A stretch of DNA of 64,000 nt from Pseudomonas putida (GCF_025905425.1 NZ_CP109603.1:5596501-5660500), one strand, 5' to 3'. Shown: positions 17,334 through 26,654, counted from the first letter of the stretch. Translations and numbers: made by a program. The notes: generated by a model not told the origin, from the letters alone.

Positions 17334-18681
17334 GAGCGGACTCCTCGGGCAGTACATGGGCAACGCTCAGGCGTTCGCGGGTGAAATAGGTGCGCGCAGC
17401 GTTCTGGATGTCTTGCGGGGTCACGCGCTTGAGCTCGTCCAGCTCGCTGTCGATCAGCTTCCAGGACAGGCCCACGGTCTCCAATTGGCCGATGGTGGTG
17501 GCCTGGCTGCTGATGGAGTCGCGGTCGTAGACCAGGCCGGCGATCACCTGAGCGCGTACGCGTTCGAGCTCTTCGGCGCTGGGTGGCGTGGTCTTGAGCT
17601 CTTCCAGCAGTTGCCAGATGCCCTTTTCCACGTCTGCCAGGGTCTTTTGCTTCTGCACATTCGGCGTGGCCGAGATCAGGAACAGGCTGTCGCCACGGGT
17701 GAAGGCGTTGTAGCTGGACGATGCACCGGCCACCAGTTCCTGACCGCGCTCCAGGCGTGCCGGCATGCGCGCACTGTAGCCACCGTCAAGCAGGGCCGAG
17801 ATCAGGCGCAGGGCGTGTACCGTGCTTGGCTCCTTGGCAGTTGCCAGGCCGGGCACGTTGAAGCCGTAGATCAAGCTCGGCAACTGGGTGCGCACGTGCA
17901 GGGTCAACTGGCGTTGGCCTGGCTCGGCCAGTTCCAGCGGTAACTTGGCGGGCGGGACCGCACGCTTGGGAATGCCGGCGAAGTACTTTTGCGCCAGGCC
18001 CTTTACCTCATCGACGGTGACATCGCCGACGACCACCAAGGTGGCGTTGTTGGGTGCATACCAGGATTCATACCAATGGCGCAGTTCCTCGACCTTCATG
18101 CGGTCAAGGTCGGCCATCCAGCCGATGGTCGGGGTGTGGTAGCCGCTGGCAGGGTAGGCCATGGCGCGGAACAGCTCGAACGCCTTGGCGTTGGGCTGAT
18201 CGTCGGTGCGCAGGCGGCGCTCTTCCTTGATAACCTCGATTTCGCGGCTGAATTCGTCGGCGGGCAGGCGCAGGCTGGCGAGGCGGTCGGCCTCCAGTTC
18301 CAGGGCCACCGGCAGGCGGTCGCGGGCCAGCACCTGGTAATAGGCCGTGTAGTCGTCGCTGGTGAAGGCGTTTTCTTCGGCGCCCAGGTCCCGCAGGATG
18401 CGCGAGGCCTCGCCGGGGCCGATTTTGGCGCTACCTTTGAACATCATGTGTTCAAGGGCGTGGGACAAACCGGTCTGCCCCGGGGTCTCGTAGCTGGAGC
18501 CCACCTTGTACCAGATCTGCGAGACCACCACCGGTGCGCGGTGGTCTTCGCGCACGACCACTTTGAGGCCGTTGTCGAGGATGAATTCGTGAGTCGGTTG
18601 CACATCGGCGGCGAAGGCCACGAGCGGCAGGCAGAGCGTGCCGAGCAACAGGCCAGCGGCGCGGCGGGCTAGAGCATTCAT
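17326..18681 (-). CDS. M16 zinc peptidase, catalytic subunit with signal peptide (first pair)
   Basis: The 451-residue protein has a signal peptide ending near LVAFAAD (cut around residue 25). It has the zinc motif HALEH (His74, Glu77, His78) with the distal glutamate at about 154 in KEERR. It should be an active periplasmic peptidase working with the next gene product. The substrate is unknown. It is divergent from ftsY across 231 bases, an arrangement typical of Pseudomonas. Confidence 0.92.
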   Translation of the reverse strand: MNALARRAAGLLLGTLCLPLVAFAADVQPTHEFILDNGLKVVVREDHRAPVVVSQIWYKVGSSYETPGQTGLSHALEHMMFKGSAKIGPGEASRILRDLGAEENAFTSDDYTAYYQVLARDRLPVALELEADRLASLRLPADEFSREIEVIKEERRLRTDDQPNAKAFELFRAMAYPASGYHTPTIGWMADLDRMKVEELRHWYESWYAPNNATLVVVGDVTVDEVKGLAQKYFAGIPKRAVPPAKLPLELAEPGQRQLTLHVRTQLPSLIYGFNVPGLATAKEPSTVHALRLISALLDGGYSARMPARLERGQELVAGASSSYNAFTRGDSLFLISATPNVQKQKTLADVEKGIWQLLEELKTTPPSAEELERVRAQVIAGLVYDRDSISSQATTIGQLETVGLSWKLIDSELDELKRVTPQDIQNAARTYFTRERLSVAHVLPEESAHE

Positions 18682-18865
18682 ACGGTGTTTAACCTGTTCG
18701 GCGGCCCGCAGGGTTTAGCGTCGGCGGGCCAGGAGGTGCTAGGATACTGATCCGGTTGCCTGGCGACCATGCCTGTCGCCGTTCTGGCCCACAGGACACT
18801 AAGACAAAACGTTGCGCATGAACCAGCCGGCTTCAAGATAGTCTGTTCTGCGTATAGAGAATTCC

Positions 18866-18889
18866 CGATGCGCCATTGCTGGCGCATCG
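18866..18889 (+). other. Perfect hairpin in the ftsY leader
   Basis: CGATGCGCCA and TGGCGCATCG form a 10-bp stem with a TTGC loop. It ends 23 bases before the ftsY start codon. There is no T run, so it is a leader structure rather than a terminator, or possibly a protein-binding dyad in the divergent promoter region. Confidence 0.4.
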
Positions 18890-18912
18890 CTACCCTGAGA
18901 TAGCCGTCCTCC

Positions 18913-20466
18913 ATGTTTGGTTCCAACGACGACAAAAAAGCGCCGGCCGAGTCTGGCGAAAAGAAAGGCCTGTTCAGCTGGTTTCGCAAGAAGCCGCAGC
19001 AACCTGTCGCCGAACAGCCGCAAACGCCCGAGCCACAGGCTGAAGAGCCGCTAGCGGCGCAGCCTGCTGTCGAGCAGCCTGTCGCTGCGCCGGTCGAGCC
19101 GGTGGCCGTACAAGCCCCTGTTGCTTATGAGCCGCCTGAGCCGGTGCCAGCCGTGGCTGATCATGCGCCCGCTCAGCCTGCCCAGTCCCCTGCGGGCGAG
19201 GGCTTGCCTGCGAACGCGCAAGCCGCCGCACCGCAGGTCGAAAGCCCAGCACCGGTGGGGCTAGCCACGCAAGCTTCGGTCATTCACGCCGTAGAGCCGC
19301 CTGTCAGCAATTTGGTGCTGCCGGTTGCCGAGGAACCCGTAGCCCTGGTGCCGGACCTTGAGCCCACGGCCCCGCCAGCGATTCCTGAGCGACCAGCGGT
19401 CGAGCCCCCAGCGCCCGTGGCAGTCGCACCTCTGCCCGCGCCAGTGGTTGCCGAGCCTGCCCCGGTCGCTGCTCCGGCTCCGGCTCCGGTCGAACCCGAA
19501 CCCGTTGCCGCGCCGGTCGTCACCGAACAACCCAAGGCCGGCTTCTTCGCCCGCCTCAAACAGGGCCTGTCCAAGACCAGTGCCAGCATCGGCGAAGGCA
19601 TGGCCAGCCTGTTCCTGGGCAAGAAGGTCATCGACGATGACCTGCTCGACGAGATCGAGACCCGCCTGCTGACCGCCGACGTCGGTGTGGAAGCGACCTC
19701 GACCATCGTCCAGAACCTGACCCAGAAGGTCGCCCGCAAGCAGCTGGCCGATGCCGATGCACTGTACAAATCGCTGCAGGAAGAACTGGCCGCACTGTTG
19801 CGCCCGGTCGAGCAGCCGCTGAAAGTCCAGGCACAGAACAAACCCTACGTGATCCTGGTGGTCGGCGTGAACGGCGCCGGCAAGACCACCACCATCGGCA
19901 AGCTGGCCAAGAAGCTGCAACTGGAAGGCAAGAAGGTCATGCTGGCCGCCGGCGACACCTTCCGTGCCGCAGCGGTGGAACAGTTGCAGGTCTGGGGTGA
20001 GCGTAACCAGATCCCGGTCATCGCCCAGCACACCGGTGCCGACTCGGCCTCGGTGATCTTCGATGCCGTGCAGGCCGCCAAGGCCCGCGGCGTGGATGTG
20101 CTGATCGCCGATACTGCGGGTCGTCTGCACACCAAGGACAACCTGATGGAAGAGCTGAAGAAGGTTCGCCGGGTCATCGGCAAGCTCGACGCCGATGCGC
20201 CTCATGAGGTGCTGCTGGTGCTCGACGCCGGTACCGGCCAGAACGCCATCAGCCAGGCCAAGTACTTTAACCAAAGCGTCGAGCTGACCGGCCTGGCCCT
20301 GACCAAGCTGGACGGCACCGCCAAGGGCGGGGTGATTTTCGCCCTGGCCAAGCAGTTCAGCATCCCGATCCGTTTCATCGGTGTCGGTGAGGGTATCGAC
20401 GACCTGCGCACCTTCGAAGCCGAGCCGTTCGTCAAGGCTCTGTTCGCCGAGCGAGAGCATCCATGA
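18913..20466 (+). CDS. ftsY: Signal recognition particle receptor FtsY
   Basis: FtsY is the membrane-associated GTPase that receives ribosome-SRP complexes. The 517-residue protein has a long N-terminal region (to about residue 205) rich in Ala, Pro, Glu and Val, then the NG domain. G-motifs include GVNGAGKTTT (from Gly318), DTAGRL and TKLDGTAKGG. The long low-complexity A domain is normal for Pseudomonas, though its length varies. The stop overlaps the ftsE start by 4 bases (ATGA). Confidence 0.97.
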   Translation: MFGSNDDKKAPAESGEKKGLFSWFRKKPQQPVAEQPQTPEPQAEEPLAAQPAVEQPVAAPVEPVAVQAPVAYEPPEPVPAVADHAPAQPAQSPAGEGLPANAQAAAPQVESPAPVGLATQASVIHAVEPPVSNLVLPVAEEPVALVPDLEPTAPPAIPERPAVEPPAPVAVAPLPAPVVAEPAPVAAPAPAPVEPEPVAAPVVTEQPKAGFFARLKQGLSKTSASIGEGMASLFLGKKVIDDDLLDEIETRLLTADVGVEATSTIVQNLTQKVARKQLADADALYKSLQEELAALLRPVEQPLKVQAQNKPYVILVVGVNGAGKTTTIGKLAKKLQLEGKKVMLAAGDTFRAAAVEQLQVWGERNQIPVIAQHTGADSASVIFDAVQAAKARGVDVLIADTAGRLHTKDNLMEELKKVRRVIGKLDADAPHEVLLVLDAGTGQNAISQAKYFNQSVELTGLALTKLDGTAKGGVIFALAKQFSIPIRFIGVGEGIDDLRTFEAEPFVKALFAEREHP

Positions 20467-21134
20467 TCCGATTCGAACAGGTTGCCAAGCGCTATCCCAA
20501 TGGCCATGTAGGCTTGCATGAGCTTAGTTTTCGGGCGCGCCGGGGCGAATTCCTGTTCGTCACCGGGCACTCAGGTGCCGGTAAGAGCACCTTGCTGCGT
20601 TTGCTGCTGGCCATGGAGCGTCCGACCAGCGGTAAGTTGATGCTGGCAGGGCAGGACCTGGGCCAGATCAGCAATGCGCAGATCCCGTTCTTGCGTCGGC
20701 AGATCGGTGTGGTGTTCCAGAACCACCAGTTACTGTTCGACCGCACGGTGTTCAACAACATCGCCTTGCCGCTGCAGATCCTCGGCCTGTCCAAGGCCGA
20801 GATCAGCAAGCGCGTGGATTCGGCGCTGGAGCGTGTGTCCCTGGTCGACAAGGGCGAACTGTTCCCGGCGGACCTGTCCACGGGGCAGCAGCAACGGGTT
20901 GGTATTGCGCGTGCCATCGTCCACCAGCCAGCCTTATTGCTGGCCGACGAACCCACCGGCAACCTGGACCCGCGCCTGGCCGCAGAGATCATGGGGGTGT
21001 TCGAGGACATCAACCGCCTGGGCACAACCGTATTGATCGCCAGCCACGACTTGGCACTGATCGCGCGCATGCGCCATCGCATGCTGACGCTGCAGCGCGG
21101 TCGTCTGATCGGCGATGGGGAGGCCGGGCAATGA
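20463..21134 (+). CDS. ftsE: Cell division ABC transporter ATP-binding protein FtsE
   Basis: FtsE with FtsX controls septal peptidoglycan hydrolases at division. The 223-residue protein shows Walker A GHSGAGKST (Lys41), the ABC signature LSTGQQQRV and Walker B LLLADEPTGN. It overlaps ftsY and ftsX by 4 bases each, giving a tightly coupled operon. Confidence 0.97.
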   Translation: MIRFEQVAKRYPNGHVGLHELSFRARRGEFLFVTGHSGAGKSTLLRLLLAMERPTSGKLMLAGQDLGQISNAQIPFLRRQIGVVFQNHQLLFDRTVFNNIALPLQILGLSKAEISKRVDSALERVSLVDKGELFPADLSTGQQQRVGIARAIVHQPALLLADEPTGNLDPRLAAEIMGVFEDINRLGTTVLIASHDLALIARMRHRMLTLQRGRLIGDGEAGQ

Positions 21135-22153
21135 GCACTACACGTACGCCGAAGGTTTCCGAGCGGGTTGCGCCGAAACCCGCCGATCCGACGCCTGAGA
21201 AGAAAAAACGCGACGACGATGATGGCCCGGACTTCCGGACATTGCTGCACGCATGGCTGGAAAGCCACCGGGCGAGCATGGCCGACAGTTTGCGTCGCCT
21301 CGGTAAGCAGCCGATCGGCAGCTTCTTCACCTGCCTGGTCATGGCTGTGGCGTTGAGCATGCCCATGGGCCTGTCATTGCTGTTGAAGAACGTCGAGAAA
21401 CTCGGCGGCTCCTGGCAGCGCGCCGCGCAGATCTCGCTGTATCTGAAGCTTGACGCGGGCAGCAAGGAAGGCGAGGCCCTGCGCGACGAGATCAAGGGCA
21501 TGCCTGGGGTGGCTGATGCGTTGTATGTCAGCCGCGACCAGGCACTGGAAGAATTCCAGCAGCAGTCCGGCCTGGGCGAGGCATTGCGCGAGCTCCCCGA
21601 AAACCCGCTGCCTGGTGTGGTGGTGGTGACCCCGACCGAGGTCGACAAGCCCGCGCTGGAGGCCCTGCGTCAGCGCCTGTCGGAACTGCCAAAGGTCGAA
21701 GTGGCGCAGCTGGATCTGGTATGGGTCGAGCGCCTGGCGGCGATCCTCAAGCTGGGCGACCGCTTTGTCTTCGGTCTGGCTGTCATGCTGATTTCTGCGC
21801 TGCTGTTAGTAATCGGTAACACAATTCGTCTACATATTGAAAACCGTCGTACCGAGATTGAAGTGATCAAGCTGGTAGGCGGCACCGACAGCTACGTGCG
21901 CAGGCCTTTCCTGTACATGGGCGCCCTGTATGGCCTGGGCGCAGGGCTGTTGGCCTGGGGTATCCTGGCGTTCGGCCTGAACTGGCTGAACCAGGCGGTT
22001 GTCGGGCTTTCCGGGTTGTATGGCAGCAACTTCGCCCTGGGTGGGGTGCCGGCGTCCGATGGTCTGTCGCTCTTGATCGGAGCGGTGCTGTTGGGGTATA
22101 TCGGTGCATGGATCGCGGTCGCTCGCCATTTGAATGAGCTGGCGCCTCGATAG
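21131..22153 (+). CDS. ftsX: Cell division protein FtsX
   Basis: FtsX is the membrane partner of FtsE. The 340-residue protein has an N-terminal cytoplasmic stretch rich in charged residues (KKKRDDDDG), a first membrane segment near 75-90, a periplasmic domain, and three membrane segments in the C-terminal half, in the FtsX/MacB arrangement. NTIRLHIENRRTEIEVIKLVG is the conserved cytoplasmic loop. It is the last gene of ftsYEX; rpoH follows after 113 bases. Confidence 0.96.
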   Translation: MSTTRTPKVSERVAPKPADPTPEKKKRDDDDGPDFRTLLHAWLESHRASMADSLRRLGKQPIGSFFTCLVMAVALSMPMGLSLLLKNVEKLGGSWQRAAQISLYLKLDAGSKEGEALRDEIKGMPGVADALYVSRDQALEEFQQQSGLGEALRELPENPLPGVVVVTPTEVDKPALEALRQRLSELPKVEVAQLDLVWVERLAAILKLGDRFVFGLAVMLISALLLVIGNTIRLHIENRRTEIEVIKLVGGTDSYVRRPFLYMGALYGLGAGLLAWGILAFGLNWLNQAVVGLSGLYGSNFALGGVPASDGLSLLIGAVLLGYIGAWIAVARHLNELAPR

Positions 22154-22191
22154 TTTTTCCCGTGCCAGCATTGACTTTATTACCGTTTTGG

Positions 22192-22219
22192 GAACTTGTT
22201 TACCGGTTTCCGGTCAATG
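22192..22219 (+). promoter_or_regulatory. Candidate extracytoplasmic-stress (AlgU/RpoE-type) promoter of rpoH
   Basis: GAACTT is followed after 16 bases by TCAATG, a close fit to the sigma-E/AlgU pattern GAACTT-N16-TCnnA. Envelope-stress control of rpoH is known in enterobacteria and Pseudomonas. A separate TTGACT at 22171 may be part of a housekeeping promoter. Confidence 0.5.
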
Positions 22220-22266
22220 TTGGCAGTGCCCACAAGGCACGAGTCTAGTAAGTCGGAGGTTCTTGA

Positions 22267-23121
22267 ATGACCACATCGTTGCAACCTGCCTATGCCTTGG
22301 TACCCGGTGCAAACCTGGAAGCCTATGTGCACACGGTCAACAGCATCCCGCTGCTGACGGTCGAGCAGGAGCGTGATCTGGCCGAGCGTCTCTATTATGA
22401 GCAGGATCTTGAGGCCGCTCGGCAAATGGTGATGGCCCACCTGCGTTTCGTTGTACATATCGCTCGTAGCTATGCAGGTTATGGTCTGGCCCAGGCCGAC
22501 CTGATCCAGGAAGGCAACGTCGGCCTGATGAAGGCCGTCAAACGCTTCAACCCTGAGATGGGTGTGCGCCTGGTGTCCTTTGCCGTGCACTGGATCAAGG
22601 CTGAAATCCACGAATTCATCCTGCGCAACTGGCGCATCGTCAAGGTGGCGACCACCAAGGCCCAGCGCAAATTGTTCTTCAATCTGCGCAGCCAGAAGAA
22701 GCGTCTGGCCTGGCTGAACAACGATGAAGTTCATCGTGTGGCCGAGAGCCTGGGCGTTGAGCCGCGTGAAGTGCGCGAGATGGAAAGCCGCCTGAGTGGC
22801 CAGGACATGGCCTTCGACCCAGCGGCGGAAGCCGACGACGACAGCGCGTTCCAGTCGCCTGCGCATTACCTGGAAGACCACCGCTACGACCCGGCGGTAC
22901 AGCTTGAGGATGCCGACTGGAGCGACAACTCCACCAGCAACCTGCATGAAGCGCTGCAAGGTCTGGACGAGCGCAGCCGTGACATTCTCTACCAGCGCTG
23001 GTTGGCGGAAGAGAAGGCGACGTTGCATGAGCTGGCGGACAAGTACAGCGTTTCGGCTGAGCGTATTCGTCAGTTGGAAAAGAATGCGATGAACAAGGTG
23101 AAGGCGCTGATCACAGTGTGA
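22267..23121 (+). CDS. rpoH: Heat-shock sigma factor RpoH (sigma-32)
   Basis: RpoH directs RNA polymerase to heat-shock promoters. The 284-residue protein has region 2 ([20 protein letters not shown] and [17 protein letters not shown]), the RpoH box QRKLFFNLR that only this sigma group has, and region 4 near the C-terminus ([16 protein letters not shown]). GGAGG precedes the ATG. A terminator follows, so the gene is a separate unit from ftsYEX even though it is adjacent. Confidence 0.98.
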   Translation: MTTSLQPAYALVPGANLEAYVHTVNSIPLLTVEQERDLAERLYYEQDLEAARQMVMAHLRFVVHIARSYAGYGLAQADLIQEGNVGLMKAVKRFNPEMGVRLVSFAVHWIKAEIHEFILRNWRIVKVATTKAQRKLFFNLRSQKKRLAWLNNDEVHRVAESLGVEPREVREMESRLSGQDMAFDPAAEADDDSAFQSPAHYLEDHRYDPAVQLEDADWSDNSTSNLHEALQGLDERSRDILYQRWLAEEKATLHELADKYSVSAERIRQLEKNAMNKVKALITV

Positions 23122-23140
23122 TCGAGCCTTAGTTGCATTG

Positions 23141-23177
23141 AAAAGCCGCTGGCCCGAAGAGGGTTGGCGGCTTTTTT
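23141..23177 (+). terminator. Intrinsic terminator of rpoH
   Basis: AAAAGCCGC pairs with GCGGCTTTT around a 17-base loop and is followed by a T run. The A run on the other arm gives weak bidirectional character toward mtgA. Confidence 0.8.
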
Positions 23178-23201
23178 GTTTGAGTTGGCTTTACGGGCTC
23201 T

Positions 23202-23264
23202 TTCGCGGGTAAACCCGCTCCCACAGGATATCGAGGCCCCTGTGGGAGCGGGTTTACCCGCGAA
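23202..23264. repeat. REP pair between rpoH and mtgA
   Basis: Two 26-base arms (23202-23227, 23239-23264) are perfect inverted copies of TTCGCGGGTAAACCCGCTCC plus CACAGG, with an 11-base spacer. It lies between convergent genes. Confidence 0.93.
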
Positions 23265-23289
23265 GAGGCCAGTTCAGCTAACGAAAGGC

Positions 23290-24000
23290 TTAAAGCCTGC
23301 GCGAAGCATCCAGCTGCATCAGGTAGCTCGGCCCACCCAGCTGGCTCATCTGCCGCCGAATCCACCCGGCCCGACTGGCCACATAGGCGCTGGGCCGGCT
23401 GGCGCTCCACTTGATCGGGCTGGGCAACACCGCGGCCAGTTGCGCGGCCTGTTGCCGATTGAGTCGGCTGGCATCGACGCCGAAGTGGTAGCGCGCCGCC
23501 GCCTGGGCGCCGAACACGCCATTGCCCCATTCGGCGCTGTTCAGGTAGACCTCAAGGATCCGCTCCTTCGACCAGAACAGCTCGATCAGCGCCGTGAACC
23601 AGGCCTCCAGGCCCTTGCGGAACCAGCTGCGCCCCGACCACAGGAACAGGTTCTTGGCCACTTGTTGGGTCAAGGTGCTGGCGCCGCGAATGTTGCCACC
23701 GCGTTCGTTATAGGCCAGTGCCGCCTGAATGGCCGGTATATCGAAGCCCCAGTGGTTGGCGAACTTCTGATCCTCACCCGCAATGACCGCGACCTTCAGA
23801 TCATCGGAGATGTTCTCCCACGGCTCCCAGTCGCGCTGCAGGTCGATCGGCTCGCCACTCACCCAGGACTGAACCTTGCGCTCGACCATCAATGCCGTAC
23901 CAGGTGGTGGCACCCAGCGAAACACTAGCACCACTACGATGCTGCCGGCAGCGAACCAGAGCAGGGCGCGGGCGAGGCGGCGGATAAGGGATGGCAGCAT
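23290..24000 (-). CDS. mtgA: Monofunctional peptidoglycan glycosyltransferase
   Basis: MtgA polymerises lipid II glycan chains without a transpeptidase domain. The 236-residue protein has one membrane segment near the N-terminus and the GT51 motifs EDQKFANHWGFD, GASTLTQQVAKNLFLW and KERILEVYLNSAEWG. The ATG opening MLPSLIRRLARALLW gives the length usual for Pseudomonas. It is divergent from the DUF423 gene across only 64 bases, where a minus-strand TATAAT (24039 to 24034) may be its -10. Confidence 0.96.
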   Translation of the reverse strand: MLPSLIRRLARALLWFAAGSIVVVLVFRWVPPPGTALMVERKVQSWVSGEPIDLQRDWEPWENISDDLKVAVIAGEDQKFANHWGFDIPAIQAALAYNERGGNIRGASTLTQQVAKNLFLWSGRSWFRKGLEAWFTALIELFWSKERILEVYLNSAEWGNGVFGAQAAARYHFGVDASRLNRQQAAQLAAVLPSPIKWSASRPSAYVASRAGWIRRQMSQLGGPSYLMQLDASRRL

Positions 24001-24064
24001 GTCGATGGCTTGGCCGGACCGGTGGAAGGGGCCATTATACAGACCCGATACAAGGAGTCGTCCC

Positions 24065-24436
24065 ATGCTTCGCAGCTTCCTGATGCTTGCCGCCTTTTTC
24101 GGCTTTACCGGTGTGGCCCTTGGCGCATTCGCCGCCCATGGGCTGAAGAACCGTCTTACGGCAGACTACCTGGCCATCTTCCATACCGGTGTGACCTATC
24201 AGTTGGTGCATGCCCTGGCGATTTTCGGTGTTGCCGTGCTGGCGGCGCATTTGCCGGGGCGTCTGCTCGGTTGGGCCGGTGGTCTGTTCACACTGGGCAT
24301 CGTATTGTTCTCCGGTAGCCTGTACCTGCTGACCCTGACGGGCGTGGGTAAGCTTGGCATCATCACGCCCATCGGCGGATTGTGCTTTCTCGCCGGTTGG
24401 CTGTGCTTGGGTCTGGCAGCCTGGCGGTTGGGCTGA
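24065..24436 (+). CDS. DUF423 membrane protein (YgdD family)
   Basis: This small inner-membrane protein of 123 residues has four predicted membrane segments. It carries the family start FGFTGVALGAFAAHGLK and the late ITPIGGLCFLAGWL. The function of the family is unknown. It stands alone between mtgA (divergent) and thiS (same strand). Confidence 0.9.
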   Translation: MLRSFLMLAAFFGFTGVALGAFAAHGLKNRLTADYLAIFHTGVTYQLVHALAIFGVAVLAAHLPGRLLGWAGGLFTLGIVLFSGSLYLLTLTGVGKLGIITPIGGLCFLAGWLCLGLAAWRLG

Positions 24437-24476
24437 CCGAGCGGTCCACAATCACGACTAATGGCGTGCACCGCCC

Positions 24477-24506
24477 TTGGGTTAAAGGGTTGTTCGGCGC
24501 TAGAAT
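24477..24506 (+). promoter_or_regulatory. Candidate promoter of thiS-thiG
   Basis: TTGGGT and TAGAAT are spaced by 18 bases, about 30 bases before the thiS start. No TPP riboswitch was recognised in the short leader. Confidence 0.45.
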
Positions 24507-24538
24507 GCGGGCCCCAAAGAACAATGGTGGCCGTGCGC

Positions 24539-24739
24539 ATGCGCATTCAACTGAACGGTGAACCTTACGAACTGCCCGCTGGCGAAAGCGTCGCGGCCCT
24601 GCTGACCCGTCTGGAACTGACCGGGCGCCGGGTGGCGGTGGAACTCAACCTGGATATCGTGCCGCGTAGCCAGCACGACAGCACGCTGTTGAACGACGGT
24701 GACCAGGTCGAGGTGGTCCACGCCATCGGCGGCGGCTGA
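24539..24739 (+). CDS. thiS: Sulfur carrier protein ThiS
   Basis: ThiS is the ubiquitin-like sulfur carrier for the thiazole part of thiamine. The 66-residue protein ends in the required Gly-Gly (VVHAIGGG), which is adenylated and thiocarboxylated. The ATG opening MRIQLNGEPYELPAG gives the normal length; an upstream in-frame ATG GTG GCC is less likely. thiG follows by 54 bases. Confidence 0.95.
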   Translation: MRIQLNGEPYELPAGESVAALLTRLELTGRRVAVELNLDIVPRSQHDSTLLNDGDQVEVVHAIGGG

Positions 24740-24793
24740 TAGCGGCTCGGCGGTTCACATGAAAGCCCAGTAACCTTTTCCCGAGGAACAACG

Positions 24794-25588
24794 ATGAGCA
24801 ACGTTCGTAGCGACAAGCCCTTTACCCTGGCCGGGCGCACTTTCCAATCGCGCCTGCTGGTCGGCACCGGCAAATACCGTGACATGGACGAAACCCGCCT
24901 GGCCATCGAGGCCTCGGGTGCCGAGATCGTCACCGTCGCCGTGCGTCGTACCAACATCGGTCAGAACCCGGGCGAGCCGAACCTGCTCGACGTGCTGCCA
25001 CCCGACCGCTACACCATCCTGCCGAACACTGCGGGCTGCTACGACGCAGTCGAAGCCGTGCGTACCTGCCGCCTGGCCCGCGAGCTGCTGGATGGTCACA
25101 ATCTGGTCAAGCTGGAAGTTCTGGCCGACCAGAAGACGCTGTTCCCGAACGTAATCGAGACCCTCAAGGCCGCCGAGGTCTTGGTCAAGGACGGTTTCGA
25201 CGTGATGGTCTACACCAGCGACGACCCGATCATCGCCCGTCAACTGGCCGAAGTAGGCTGCATCGCGGTCATGCCGCTGGCAGGCTTGATCGGCACCGGG
25301 CTGGGCATCTGCAACCCCTACAACCTGCAGATCATCCTGGAAGAATCCAAGGTGCCGGTGCTGGTCGATGCCGGTGTGGGTACCGCCTCCGACGCCACCA
25401 TCGCCATGGAAATGGGCTGCGAGGCAGTGCTGATGAACTCGGCCATCGCCCATGCCCAGCAACCGGTGCTGATGGCCGAAGCCATGAAGCACGCCATTGT
25501 GGCAGGTCGCATGGCCTACCTGGCCGGCCGCATGCCGAAGAAACTCTATGCCAGCGCCTCTTCGCCGCTGGATGGTCTGATCAAGTAA
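24794..25588 (+). CDS. thiG: Thiazole synthase
   Basis: ThiG condenses deoxyxylulose phosphate, dehydroglycine and ThiS-thiocarboxylate to thiazole phosphate. The 264-residue TIM-barrel protein has the Schiff-base lysine in NLVKLEVL (Lys106) and the phosphate-binding loops [11 protein letters not shown] and [11 protein letters not shown]. It follows thiS and precedes trmB by 9 bases. Confidence 0.97.
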   Translation: MSNVRSDKPFTLAGRTFQSRLLVGTGKYRDMDETRLAIEASGAEIVTVAVRRTNIGQNPGEPNLLDVLPPDRYTILPNTAGCYDAVEAVRTCRLARELLDGHNLVKLEVLADQKTLFPNVIETLKAAEVLVKDGFDVMVYTSDDPIIARQLAEVGCIAVMPLAGLIGTGLGICNPYNLQIILEESKVPVLVDAGVGTASDATIAMEMGCEAVLMNSAIAHAQQPVLMAEAMKHAIVAGRMAYLAGRMPKKLYASASSPLDGLIK

Positions 25589-25597
25589 GAGCTCCTG

Positions 25598-26320
25598 ATG
25601 ACTGAATCGCAAGAAACGCCGATCACCGCCGAAGGCGAAGAGCGCCCACACCGCCGTATCAAAAGCTTCGTGATGCGCGCCGGGCGCATGACCGAAGGCC
25701 AGCAACGCGGCCTGGACCAGGGTGGGCCACTGTTCATCCTGCCGCTGGCCGACAGCCCGGTGGATTACGACCAGGTGTTCGACCGCTCGGCACCGCGCAC
25801 GTTGGAGATCGGTTTCGGCATGGGCCACTCCCTGCTGGAGATGGCCGCTGCCGCGCCAGAGCAGGACTTTATCGGTGTCGAAGTGCACCGTCCGGGCGTT
25901 GGCGCGCTGCTCAACGGCGTGCTGACCCAAGGGCTGAAGAACCTGCGGGTGTATGACTGCGATGCCATCGAAGTGCTCAACCGCTGCGTGGCCGACAACA
26001 GCCTCGACCGTTTGATGCTGTTCTTCCCGGACCCTTGGCACAAGGCGCGCCATCACAAGCGCCGCATCGTGCAGCTGGAGTTCGCAGAGCTGGTACGCCG
26101 CAAGCTCAAGCCGGGTGGTGTGTTCCACATGGCGACCGACTGGGAACCGTATGCCGAGTACATGCTGGAAGTGATGAGCGCGGCGCCGGGTTACCGTAAC
26201 CAGGCGGCGGATGGTGCGTATGTGCCGCGTCCGCTAGAGCGTCCGATCACCAAGTTCGAGCGCCGTGGTGAGCGCTTGGGGCATGGGGTTTGGGATTTGA
26301 AGTTCGAGAAGGTGGATTGA
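25598..26320 (+). CDS. trmB: tRNA (guanine46-N7)-methyltransferase
   Basis: TrmB makes m7G at position 46 of tRNA. The 240-residue protein has the SAM site [15 protein letters not shown] and the conserved [15 protein letters not shown]. It is the third gene of the thiS-thiG-trmB run and ends at an intrinsic terminator. Confidence 0.96.
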   Translation: MTESQETPITAEGEERPHRRIKSFVMRAGRMTEGQQRGLDQGGPLFILPLADSPVDYDQVFDRSAPRTLEIGFGMGHSLLEMAAAAPEQDFIGVEVHRPGVGALLNGVLTQGLKNLRVYDCDAIEVLNRCVADNSLDRLMLFFPDPWHKARHHKRRIVQLEFAELVRRKLKPGGVFHMATDWEPYAEYMLEVMSAAPGYRNQAADGAYVPRPLERPITKFERRGERLGHGVWDLKFEKVD

Positions 26321-26366
26321 TTGGTCGCTTGAGCCTTTCGAGCCGAGCCTGCCGAAATGACAGACG

Positions 26367-26397
26367 AAAAAACCGCCTTGAGAAGGGCGGTTTTTTT
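26367..26397 (+). terminator. Intrinsic terminator of trmB
   Basis: AAAAAACCGCC pairs with GGCGGTTTTTT around an 8-base loop, followed by more Ts. The symmetric A/T ends suit use from both sides. Confidence 0.88.
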
Positions 26398-26540
26398 ATT
26401 GAAGCGATCGGACTGAGGATCCATCGCTTCGGGCTTTCACTGAAAGACCCCGTACGATGCAGAGATCATAGGTAGCCCCTGGCGATGCGTCAATGTTCCG
26501 AAAGATGTGGCATCACGTGTGTCGGCGTCGTTAAGGGATT

Positions 26541-26629
26541 TCTGTGGGAGCGACTTTACTCGCGAAGAATGCGACGCGGTGCCTGGCACGGGCTGCGCCC
26601 GTGTTCGCGGGTGAACCCGCTCCCACAGA
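26541..26629. repeat. Degenerate REP pair between trmB and the DUF3392 gene
   Basis: Arms 26541-26566 and 26604-26629 are inverted copies of a REP sequence with about four mismatches; one arm reads CGACTTTACTCGCG. The genes on either side converge. Confidence 0.85.
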
Positions 26630-26654
26630 AGTAGTGCAGTGCTGTAGACGTGCG

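Larger units (their letters stand above)
26321..26654. other. Gene-free region between trmB and the DUF3392 gene
   Basis: About 330 bases hold the trmB terminator and a degenerate REP pair (both listed). The stretch between them (about 26400-26540) shows no gene or clear motif. Confidence 0.6.

Noticed and set aside
18940..19530. Ala/Pro/Glu-rich part of ftsY as a tandem DNA repeat or separate gene
   Set aside because: It is one continuous frame with irregular low-complexity composition, normal for the FtsY A domain.
23202..23264. REP arrays as CRISPR
   Set aside because: They are single inverted pairs, not regularly spaced direct repeats with unique spacers.
24437..24538. TPP riboswitch before thiS
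   Set aside because: The stretch from the likely promoter to thiS is only about 30 bases, too short to hold one.
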